Assembly (NCBI GenBank): GCA_030527015.1
Contig: JAUNBR010000007.1
Location: 1-64,000, forward strand
Direction of reading: 5' to 3'
Source: Planctomycetia bacterium
GTDB lineage: Bacteria; Planctomycetota; Planctomycetia; Pirellulales; Thermoguttaceae
DNA: 64,000 nucleotides
A program made the translations under genes and the position numbers. The notes beneath the pieces are model-generated. The model saw only the letters and a program-made list of their open reading frames with translations, was not told the origin of the DNA and searched no databases. This document shows positions 57,182 to 64,000 of this stretch, in pieces. How positions within the stretch are numbered: position 1 is the first letter of the stretch; every line of letters begins with the position of its first letter.

Positions 57182-57391
57182 ATTCCGGGGAGGGTGAGCA
57201 CTCCTGCTCTCCAGAACTCCCCCCACCCTTAACCGGCATACCTGTCAGAGAAGAGAAATTTAACACCTCCCTCTTCGGAGTCAGCGCAGTGGAAAATCGC
57301 GCGGCAGTTTTCCGGGAATACGCTTCGCTTCGTCCACGGCTCCTGAGGCAGCCGACAGGGTATTCCGGGGAGGGTGAGCACTCCTGCTCTC
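57182..57391 (+). repeat. Pair of identical 30-bp direct repeats, 180 bp apart
   Basis: ATTCCGGGGAGGGTGAGCAC followed by TCCTGCTCTC occurs at 57182-57211 and again at 57362-57391. Each copy can fold (GAGCA, CTCC, TGCTC). The sequence between is more G+C-rich than the neighbouring gaps and holds no convincing gene. Confidence 0.75.
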
Positions 57392-57487
57392 TGCCAGGGT
57401 GTTTCGGAACGAGAACGCGTTTTTTGGTTTCAAATCACACTTAAAAATTAAAAATAGAAATAAACTATCATCATGGAGAAATAAAAA

Positions 57488-59230
57488 ATGAGTGACGACT
57501 GCAAGCAAAATTTATCTCAAAACAGTTTGGACGCATTCGGCAATTATGAAAATTCCGATTACGAAGTGGACACTGAGCTTCAGGAATTGTCACAAGGAAT
57601 GCTTTTGGCGGGAAAATATTGGCTGGAAAACCAGGTCGGACAGGGCGGAATGGGCGTGGTCTGGAAGGCATTCGACCTGATTGGATCGCGGCGGAACGTC
57701 GTGCTGAAGTTTATGCCCAAGGAAATTCGCCATAACGAAGATGCGATGGATCAGGTGAAGAAGACGTTCAAAAAGATTCGTCGATTTCATCATTCGAATA
57801 TTTGCCCAGTTTACGCGCTGGAAAAGGATGGGAAATTTGGTTATTACGTCGTGATGAAATGGCTGAAAGGCTTGTCGCTGGCCGAGTTCCGGGAGCAGAA
57901 AAAATTTCGTCAGGAAATGATTTTTCCGATCTTAAAACCTCTGGCCGAAGCGCTGGATTACGCACACACGCAGGGAGTGATTCACCACGGCGTGAATCCG
58001 GGCAACATATTTCTTCCGAAGTCCGAAGACGGGACAATTCGCACTGTGCAGCTGAGCGATTTTAATCTTGCGGCGGAGATTCTCCAGGCGGACACGGCGT
58101 TTCACACTTTTTTGCAGCTCAAGACCAGCGGAAGCATGGCGTACATGCCACCGGAACAGTGGGAAGGAAACCCTCAGCAGCAAGACGCGCGCACCGACCA
58201 GTACGCCCTGGCAGCCGTGGCGTACGAGCTTTATTCCGGCCACCTTCCCTTCATGGCGGCGAACCCCGAAATGCTGCGCCTGTGCATTTTACAAGACCCG
58301 CCGGAAGAAATCATAAGCGCCCCGGCACACGTTAATTCCGCACTGCAAAAGGCTTTAGCGAAAGACCGTAAAGACCGATTCCCGTCGTGCATGGCGTTTA
58401 TGAACGCGCTTTCCGATCCGACATTTTCCGTGTCCTTACCGACTCCCGTGAAGACGGATGTGGAGATGAAAAAGCTTCGCGAGGACGCGGAGCGGCGGGC
58501 GCAGGAAAAATTGGAAGCAGAGCGGAGGCCATCCGAAGATCCGGAACCCGGCGTGCGCATGGTGAAAACGATAAACGGCGTGGAGTTCGCGTTTCGCTGG
58601 TGCCCGGCGGGAGAATTTATGATGGGCAGTCCGTCGTCGGAAGCTGGGCGAGATAACGACGAAACGCAGCACCGCGTGACGCTCACAAAAGGTTTCTGGA
58701 TGCTGGAAACACAAGTGACGCAAGAAATGTGGCAAAGCGTGATGGGAAATAATCCGAGTCGTTTTAAAGGGAACAAGCTGCCTGTGGAGTGTGTAAGCTT
58801 GGACGACTGCCAGGAATTTTGCCAGAAGCTGCGTAACCTCGGCTTAAACATTCAGCTTCCCACGGAAGCGCAGTGGGAGTATGCGTGTCGCGCGGGCACG
58901 ACAGGAGCATACGCAGGAGACTTGGATTCCATGGCATGGTACGATTCCAATTCAGACTCGACGACCCACGCAGTGGGGCAGAAAAACCCGAACGCCTGGG
59001 GCTTATACGACATGCACGGAAACGTCTGGGAGTGGTGTGCCGACTGGAAAGGAAGTTATATAATCGGTTCCGTCACCGACCCGACGGGACCTGCATTTGG
59101 CTCGTACCGAGTGATTCGTGGCGGAAACTGGGGCATCATCGCGAGGTACTGTCGTTCGGCGGTTCGGGGCCGCGATATACCGACGTACCGCGGCGATTTC
59201 CTCGGTTTCCGCCCGGTTCTCGTCCCTTAG
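57488..59230 (+). CDS. Predicted pseudokinase fused to a formylglycine-generating-enzyme-type domain
   Basis: A 580-residue protein. Residues about 40-320 have the Ser/Thr kinase (PknB-like) fold: a glycine loop GQGGMG at 51-56, Lys74 in VVLKFMPKE, and MAYMPPEQW. But the catalytic loop HRDxKPxN reads HHGVNPGN (166-173), so the Asp and Lys are absent, and DFG reads DFN at 191-193. Catalysis is unlikely. A charged helix follows at about 325-355, and the C-terminal region (about 358-580) is an FGE-sulfatase/SUMF1-type domain (GEFMMGSPSSE, LPTEAQWEYACRAG, HGNVWEWCADW, RGGNW). GGAGA precedes the ATG. Codon use is closer to that of the cas genes than to the older neighbours. Confidence 0.88.
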   Translation: MSDDCKQNLSQNSLDAFGNYENSDYEVDTELQELSQGMLLAGKYWLENQVGQGGMGVVWKAFDLIGSRRNVVLKFMPKEIRHNEDAMDQVKKTFKKIRRFHHSNICPVYALEKDGKFGYYVVMKWLKGLSLAEFREQKKFRQEMIFPILKPLAEALDYAHTQGVIHHGVNPGNIFLPKSEDGTIRTVQLSDFNLAAEILQADTAFHTFLQLKTSGSMAYMPPEQWEGNPQQQDARTDQYALAAVAYELYSGHLPFMAANPEMLRLCILQDPPEEIISAPAHVNSALQKALAKDRKDRFPSCMAFMNALSDPTFSVSLPTPVKTDVEMKKLREDAERRAQEKLEAERRPSEDPEPGVRMVKTINGVEFAFRWCPAGEFMMGSPSSEAGRDNDETQHRVTLTKGFWMLETQVTQEMWQSVMGNNPSRFKGNKLPVECVSLDDCQEFCQKLRNLGLNIQLPTEAQWEYACRAGTTGAYAGDLDSMAWYDSNSDSTTHAVGQKNPNAWGLYDMHGNVWEWCADWKGSYIIGSVTDPTGPAFGSYRVIRGGNWGIIARYCRSAVRGRDIPTYRGDFLGFRPVLVP

Positions 59231-59449
59231 TTCATGTATGAGCGAATCGCGAAGGAGGTCGAGCGACATGCGCGAAAATAGCGAAAACGGAAATTTAAAG
59301 GAGAATCTATACAAAAATAAAAATCGCGGTTCGATTTAGGAAAATATGGAATATTTTTCGCTGCCGCCGCCCATTCACATTCCGCTGCCACTCCATGCAC
59401 TTCTGTGCAGTAAGACCGTCTTTTTGTCTGCCATTTTCCCGACGCTTTT

Positions 59450-59555
59450 TTTACCCGATACATTATAAAATTCAGCTTCACCGGCTTTTTTGCTTCGCTG
59501 AAAAAGCCTGCTTTCAGAGCCGCACAAAACGAAATTTTAAATTGGAACCAGTATA
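59450..59555 (-). repeat. Palindromic MITE-like element
   Basis: Arm B to arm A copy (ACCCGATACATTATAAAATT to AAATTGGAACCAGTATA). It is the last full copy before the CRISPR-Cas genes. Confidence 0.82.
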
Positions 59556-59630
59556 TTCTCGCGGCATAAGTCGGTCAAAAAAAATTTCAGAAAAAAAGAT
59601 AAATTTCTATTATTTTTTTGTCTTTGTGTC

Positions 59631-59659
59631 TTGACTTTTCCTCTGCTGGGCGTCATACT
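59631..59659 (+). promoter_or_regulatory. Sigma-70-type promoter of the cas operon
   Basis: TTGACT, 17 bases, CATACT, ending 70 bases before the cas3 start codon. It is one of the best promoter matches in the window. Confidence 0.6.
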
Positions 59660-59684
59660 GAAATTATCGATAGTCCCTAGGACG

Positions 59685-59716
59685 TTTGCGGAATTTTATT
59701 AGTGTATCGGGCACAA
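59685..59716 (+). repeat. Arm B fragment at the cas operon boundary
   Basis: GCGGAATTTTATTAGTGTAT then CGGGCACA is a right-hand arm B remnant lying in the cas3 leader, just before the ribosome binding site AAAGGAGG. Confidence 0.55.
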
Positions 59717-59728
59717 AAGGAGGAATCC

Positions 59729-62254
59729 ATGATTTTACCGGTAAAGGAATGCCTTGCGAAAACTAAAAAGATAGACGGAACACTCGAAAAAGGGTGCGAC
59801 GTTTCGACACACCTACGGGCCACGTTTCGTGTCGGGCTGGCCATATTGAACTTTCTGCGGGGAACGCGTGCTGGGGATTTATTCGAAACCAGAGACCTGC
59901 TTGGGGCGCTCTTGCACGACATCGGAAAGCTGACGCCCGCGTTTCAGGATAAGATTTATGGTGCGCTGGGAATGGCGCTGAATTTGGTGGGGGTGGAGGT
60001 ACAGGATGAAAATCATGCCGCCTCTTCGCGGACGATTTTGAAGGGTTGGAAATTGTACCATCTCGCGGATCTGGCGGGAGATCATCATGGTTGGGTTTGC
60101 AAGGGAAAATCTTCTGGCGCACATCTGGGGCAGAGCGGTTGGAAGGAAAACCAGCGTGCTGTGGCGGAGGCACTGTGTCGAGAATTTGGGCTGGAGCTGG
60201 AGGATGTTCCGTACAAGTGGGGTTCCCCGAAGTTTCGGCTGGTGCAGGGGCTGACGTCGCTGGCGGACTGGCTCAGTTCCGGGATGGATCTGGGAGCGGA
60301 TGAGGAGCTTTCGGACGAGAAAATCCAGTCGGTGATAAGCGGTGCAGGATTCGTGCCATTTCGGGTGAATGAGGGACTGTCGTTCGAGGAGATTTTCGGG
60401 TTCCCGCCGTTTGCGGTGCAGTCGCTCATGGCGGAAAAGATGGTACCGGGCGGTGTGTATGTGCTGGAAACTGAGATGGGCGGCGGAAAGACGGAAGCGG
60501 CGCTGTATCTGGCGTATCGGTTGCTGGAAAAGGAACGGCACAACGGAATTTACTTCGCGTTGCCGACGCAGCTGACCTCCGACAAAATCCACGAGCGGTT
60601 TAAGGAATTCCTGAAGAAGATCCTTCCCGAGCAGGAATCCCGCCGGGCGCTTTTGCTTCATGGTCAGGCGTGGCTGCGGAACGAATTGTATAGTTCTGAT
60701 GGCGAGGAAATGGAGCAGCGAGCAGCCGACCGCGACGCGTGGTTCGATCACCGCAAGCGGGGGCTTTTGGCTCCGTTTGCCGTCGGAACGGTGGATCAGA
60801 TTTTGATGGCGGTCATTAATGTGCGGTACAATTTCATGCGTGCGTTCGGCGCGGCAGGAAAGGTGGTTATTCTTGACGAAATCCACAGTTACGACGCGTA
60901 CACCGGGACGCTGATTCAGGCGTTGATCAAAATGCTGCGGGAAATGAACTGCACCGTGATTCTCCTCAGCGCGACGCTCACTCGCCAGACACGTAACGAC
61001 TTATTGGGAAATTCGGACGGAACGCCAAATCCGTTGGAATCGTGCTATCCGCTTTTGAGTTATCACGATGGAGAAGCGGTGCAATTTGAGAAGACGGAAC
61101 CGCCTCAGAGCAAAACGGTGTCGATTGTTTCGAGCCGGAAAGTGGAGGATTCTATTGACCGTGCGTTGGAAAAAGCGGAAAATGGCGAGTGTGTTCTCTG
61201 GATCGAAAACACGGTGCGCGACGCACAGAATGTGTTTCGCATTCTCCGCGCACGAGCCGAGAAAAATATCCAGGTCGGGCTGATTCACTCCCGATTTCCC
61301 AGTTTCGTTCGTTCTCGACAGGAGAAAAAATGGACGGAGCTTTACGGGAAAAACGTGACGGCCGAAACGCGCGCCGGGGGGAAGATTCTCATCGGCACGC
61401 AGGTTCTGGAACAGTCGATCGACATCGACGCGGACTATCTCATCACCCGACTCTGTCCGACGGACATGCTCCTTCAGCGCATCGGGCGGCTCTGGCGGCA
61501 CCGGCGTCTCGACGCTCTTCGGCCTTCCACGGCCCGGTGTGTGGTGGAAATTTTGAACGAGGAGCCATATGCGAATCGCCCAGAATATAAAAAGCCCCCG
61601 CATGAAAAGCATTACGTCTATGCACGGTACGTTCTGGCGCGTTCGCAGGAAGTGTGGGAAAGCCGATCGGAAATTGTTTTGCCCCGCGACATGCGGACGC
61701 TGCTGGAGGAGACGTACACCGAGCGAGAGGAAACGGGATATTATAAGGGATTGAAGGAGGAACTGGAAAAGCGAAAGGATGTGTTGGAAGGGCTTGCCCG
61801 TTTGAGTCAGGGAGATGCAGAACGCACCAGGAAAGACGAGGAAGGTCTGGGCACCCGTTACAGTGAAGAAGCCACGGTGGAGCTGCTGCTTCTGGAAGAT
61901 TGCGACCGAGAAAACGGGCGATTAAAACTCCATGGCAGAGAGGGTTTCTTGACGATTCCGGGCAAAAATGCCACGCCGAGAGAGAAGTTTTGGGTTTCCC
62001 GAATCCTGACAAAACACCTGATTCGTGTGCCGGAACATGCCGCGCCGGCGTACGAATCGTTCAAGCTCGATTTTCTGAGCCATCTATTATATATTGGTCA
62101 AAATGAGGATCGCCCCATTCGCGCAGCGTTCATCGACTCCTGCGGGGGGATACTCCGGGATTTTTCCCATAACGTGGTGGAGTCGGGAAAATATAAGTTA
62201 GGATACCAAGAGAACATCGGGTATTTTTATGCAGCGGAAGAAAAACAGAAATAG
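59729..62254 (+). CDS. cas3: CRISPR-associated nuclease/helicase Cas3 (type I-E)
   Basis: Recruited by Cascade, it nicks and unwinds target DNA. It has 841 residues. The N-terminal HD nuclease has His28 in STHL, His63-Asp64 in LLHDIGKLTPAF, and the His pair at 119-120 (LAGDHHGW). The SF2 helicase part has Walker A EMGGGKTEA at 249-257, DEIH at 383-386, LLSATLT, and the arginine-finger block VLEQSIDIDADYL...QRIGRLWRH. The ATG at 59729 is preceded by AAAGGAGG. The next gene is cse1, so the system is type I-E. Codon choice (more G- and C-ending codons, many TTG and AAG) differs from the older neighbours. Confidence 0.95.
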   Translation: MILPVKECLAKTKKIDGTLEKGCDVSTHLRATFRVGLAILNFLRGTRAGDLFETRDLLGALLHDIGKLTPAFQDKIYGALGMALNLVGVEVQDENHAASSRTILKGWKLYHLADLAGDHHGWVCKGKSSGAHLGQSGWKENQRAVAEALCREFGLELEDVPYKWGSPKFRLVQGLTSLADWLSSGMDLGADEELSDEKIQSVISGAGFVPFRVNEGLSFEEIFGFPPFAVQSLMAEKMVPGGVYVLETEMGGGKTEAALYLAYRLLEKERHNGIYFALPTQLTSDKIHERFKEFLKKILPEQESRRALLLHGQAWLRNELYSSDGEEMEQRAADRDAWFDHRKRGLLAPFAVGTVDQILMAVINVRYNFMRAFGAAGKVVILDEIHSYDAYTGTLIQALIKMLREMNCTVILLSATLTRQTRNDLLGNSDGTPNPLESCYPLLSYHDGEAVQFEKTEPPQSKTVSIVSSRKVEDSIDRALEKAENGECVLWIENTVRDAQNVFRILRARAEKNIQVGLIHSRFPSFVRSRQEKKWTELYGKNVTAETRAGGKILIGTQVLEQSIDIDADYLITRLCPTDMLLQRIGRLWRHRRLDALRPSTARCVVEILNEEPYANRPEYKKPPHEKHYVYARYVLARSQEVWESRSEIVLPRDMRTLLEETYTEREETGYYKGLKEELEKRKDVLEGLARLSQGDAERTRKDEEGLGTRYSEEATVELLLLEDCDRENGRLKLHGREGFLTIPGKNATPREKFWVSRILTKHLIRVPEHAAPAYESFKLDFLSHLLYIGQNEDRPIRAAFIDSCGGILRDFSHNVVESGKYKLGYQENIGYFYAAEEKQK

Positions 62255-62345
62255 GAAAATCATTGTATCGGTTAGAAAATTTTCATGTTTGGCTTGTGTT
62301 TTCCAAAAATTTTGAGGTTATTTCCAATGAAATAGTCGTAAATCC

Positions 62346-62374
62346 GGACTTCCTCACGCGAGTGGGGATGTACA
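62346..62374 (+). ncRNA. Isolated type I-E CRISPR-repeat-like hairpin between cas3 and cse1
   Basis: A single 29-base unit resembles the type I-E repeat: the stem TCCTCAC, loop GCGA, then GTGGGGA at 62351-62368 forms seven pairs (one G-T), and it is followed by TGTACAG in place of the usual TGAACCG, which would be the 5' handle of a crRNA. There is no second copy and no spacer array. It lies 33 bases before the cse1 start, directly upstream of the ribosome binding site AAAGGAAA. It could be a crRNA-like regulatory RNA or a Cas6e-binding element in the cas mRNA. Confidence 0.6.
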
Positions 62375-62401
62375 GTTATTTTATCAGAAAGGAAATTTTA
62401 T

Positions 62402-63958
62402 ATGATTGCAGAAAAAAAATCCTTTAACCTGGTGGACGATCCGTGGATTCCCATCGCGGGAGTCGGCGAGCGGAGCCTCCGGGATGTGTTTGAGCACCCA
62501 GAGTATTTGCGTCTGGGCGGCACGGCGGTGGAGAAAGTCGTAATCCTTCGCCTTCTTCTCTGTATTGTCCATGCTTCCACGCCGATTCCCGATGAGGAAG
62601 CGTGGGCGGAGTTGACGTTGGAGCAGATTTCCCAAAACGCGCTTGCCTATCTTGAAAAGTGGCACGACCGTTTTGACCTCTATGATGAGGAACTCCCGTT
62701 TTTACAGTTCCCGCAGTTGAAGGGGAAGTGTGCGAAAGCCGGGCTGGAGGGTATTGCCTGGACGGCGGCCAGTGGAAACAAAACGCTCCTGACGCAGTGG
62801 AGCGGCATGAAGCGCTTTTCCGACGCGGAAGCGGCTCGGCTGATTCTGTGCGGCACGTCCTACGGCAGCGGAGGGAAGAAGTACGACCTTAAGGCAAAAA
62901 TTGATCCTGCGGGTCCCGACAAGGGGAAATCCGCTTCTCAGGGAACCCTGACCGGTTACAGTGGTTATCTTCATTCGTTCCTGCTTGGGGAAACGATTTT
63001 GGAGACGCTTTATCTCAATTTATTAACGGAAGAAGAGGTGAGGTCGCTGTGCCTGTTTCGCGAATCAAATCCCCTGGGGTGTCCCTTTTGGGAAGCGATG
63101 CCGACCGACGAAGGCGGTTCCAGTGCCGAGGCGTATCGTTCGACGTATCAGGGGCATTTGTTTCCGTTGAATAAGTTTTTTTGCCTTCACGAAGATTCTC
63201 TTCTAATGACCGAGGGCATTTCGTATCCCACACACAAGCAGGGGCAGTGGGACCCGGGAATCGTGCTTTTTTATGGTACAAAACCGGAAGATACCCGTGC
63301 CCTCTGGTGCGATACCGAGAAAAAGCCATGGCGGCAATTGAGTTCGCTGCTGCAATTTTTGGATGTGAACACGAACTCCACCATGCCAGCGTTTTTAATT
63401 CGTGGGCTGGACAAGATGGATCGTTCCCATGACCGAATGTTCGGAATTTGGACGGGGGGTGTGGGTGTCAACAATAATTCCGGGGAGCAGTACGTCTCCG
63501 CGAAAAAAGATTACGTCGAGTCGGAATTCACCATCCCGATGAGTTGGTATGAGGGGCGAGATGAAGTCCGTGGGGCAAGCTCTTTCCTGCGCTACAAAAA
63601 TCTTATGCAGACGTTGGACGATTACGCGTCCGTGCTTTACAGTGCGGTAAATCGTTATTTCAAGTCGCTGGACGAACAGCGCAGCGGCGACCTGGCGAAA
63701 CAGGCGGTACAGCTTTTTTGGGAGAAGATGGAACCAGCAGCGCAGGCGATTATTGATTTGAGCTTGGAGAAAGAGGAGTCCGAGGAGGTTTTGGCCGCGG
63801 AAAAAGCGTGGCAGGGTGTGGCACGTTCCTGTTACGACCAGTTTTGTCCCCATCAGACTCCGCGACAGATTCAGGCGTATGTTCAGGGCACACCGTACTT
63901 TGGGAAAAAATCTGACAAGACAAAACCCGTGAAGAAAGTCAAAAAGGAGAAGGTATGA
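62402..63958 (+). CDS. casA: Cascade large subunit Cse1 (Cas8e)
   Basis: Large subunit of type I-E Cascade that recognises the PAM and starts DNA unwinding. It has 518 residues. The start MIAEKKSFNLVDDPWIPI is the family signature, SLRDVFEHPEYL follows, and the GTSYGSGGKKY stretch at about 158-168 lies where the family's PAM/L1 loop is. The C-terminal four-helix bundle is about 390-518. The ATG follows AAAGGAAATTTTAT. The TGA stop overlaps the ATG of the next gene (ATGA). Confidence 0.93.
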   Translation: MIAEKKSFNLVDDPWIPIAGVGERSLRDVFEHPEYLRLGGTAVEKVVILRLLLCIVHASTPIPDEEAWAELTLEQISQNALAYLEKWHDRFDLYDEELPFLQFPQLKGKCAKAGLEGIAWTAASGNKTLLTQWSGMKRFSDAEAARLILCGTSYGSGGKKYDLKAKIDPAGPDKGKSASQGTLTGYSGYLHSFLLGETILETLYLNLLTEEEVRSLCLFRESNPLGCPFWEAMPTDEGGSSAEAYRSTYQGHLFPLNKFFCLHEDSLLMTEGISYPTHKQGQWDPGIVLFYGTKPEDTRALWCDTEKKPWRQLSSLLQFLDVNTNSTMPAFLIRGLDKMDRSHDRMFGIWTGGVGVNNNSGEQYVSAKKDYVESEFTIPMSWYEGRDEVRGASSFLRYKNLMQTLDDYASVLYSAVNRYFKSLDEQRSGDLAKQAVQLFWEKMEPAAQAIIDLSLEKEESEEVLAAEKAWQGVARSCYDQFCPHQTPRQIQAYVQGTPYFGKKSDKTKPVKKVKKEKV

Positions 63959-64000
63959 CAGAAGAAACAAAGAAGAAGGTTAATGCCGCCAATTTTGTGG
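63955..64000 (+). CDS. Start of the next Cascade gene, probably Cse2 (partial)
   Basis: The ATG at 63955 overlaps the cse1 stop (ATGA). Only 15 residues are inside the window (MTEETKKKVNAANFV). The call as Cse2/CasB rests on operon order in type I-E systems; the sequence itself is too short to prove it. Confidence 0.55.
   Translation, partial: MTEETKKKVNAANFV

Noticed and set aside
57281-57508. Minus-strand frame of 75 residues
   Set aside because: It overlaps the 30-bp repeats and the start of the pseudokinase gene, has a low-complexity beginning and no ribosome binding site.
59600-59730. A target in the cas promoter for a guide starting after the repeat-like unit
   Set aside because: The only seed-like match, TTATTTT near 59609, is in A/T-rich sequence, has no usual PAM and fails after seven bases, so I do not claim a target.
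59560-64000. A CRISPR array
   Set aside because: Only one repeat-like unit is present (62346-62374) and no spacing pattern of repeats; the array must lie outside the window.
1-64000. tRNA, rRNA and known riboswitches
   Set aside because: I looked through the gaps for cloverleaf-like or conserved RNA patterns and saw none; most gaps are explained by the palindromic elements.

Overview
The window reads as chromosome of a moderately AT-rich bacterium, most likely from the PVC group and probably Planctomycetota. The pointers are a Ser/Thr kinase-like domain fused to a formylglycine-generating-enzyme-type domain, a VIT-VWA secreted protein, a very large membrane pyrophosphatase, and a mixed type IV pilus/type II secretion locus with several prepilins. 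No rRNA or tRNA gene was seen, so the taxonomic call is an inference.

Layout. Positions 1-2.6 kb hold a decayed IS630-family insertion sequence whose middle part has been tandemly amplified. From 2.7 to 14.5 kb all genes are on the minus strand: a VIT-VWA secreted protein, a two-gene unit (macrodomain-methyltransferase fusion, then a HI0933-type flavoprotein), a BspA-type leucine-rich-repeat protein and the pyrophosphatase. From 15.5 to 23.8 kb, on the plus strand, come ilvN and ilvC (branched-chain amino acids), a membrane metallophosphoesterase, a secreted transglutaminase-like protein, and ppx and ppk (polyphosphate turnover). pheT and an unknown secreted protein follow on the minus strand. 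From 29.3 to 32.3 kb are an FHA-GAF-SpoIIE phosphatase and a YmdB-type phosphoesterase. From 32.7 to 47.4 kb is a pilus/secretion locus: PilP/GspC-like, secretin, TPR lipoprotein, PilT, three prepilins, PilM/N-like fusion, PilO/GspM-like, PilB/GspE and PilC/GspF. After it come an exported-looking zinc alcohol dehydrogenase, citrate synthase, a secreted metzincin-like protein, a SelA-like protein without its PLP lysine, and a predicted pseudokinase-FGE fusion. From 59.6 kb to the end a type I-E CRISPR-Cas operon begins (cas3, cse1, start of cse2) with G+C-richer codon use. No CRISPR array is inside the window.

Two signals go beyond ordinary annotation. (1) About 40 copies of a roughly 105-bp imperfect palindrome sit in nearly every intergenic gap. 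Its two arms begin TATAC and end in a shared TTTCCG block, with a GGCATTTT/AAAATGCC hairpin in the centre. One arm matches the right end of the IS630 relic, so the family looks like a MITE population mobilised by that transposase. Here the two ends are called arm A (reads TATACTGGTTCCACTTTAAA inward) and arm B (reads TATACCCGATACACTATAAA inward). A '+' copy has arm A on the left. (2) Between cas3 and cse1 lies one isolated, degenerate type I-E CRISPR-repeat-like hairpin just upstream of the cse1 ribosome binding site. It is a candidate crRNA-like regulatory RNA or a Cas6e-binding control element.
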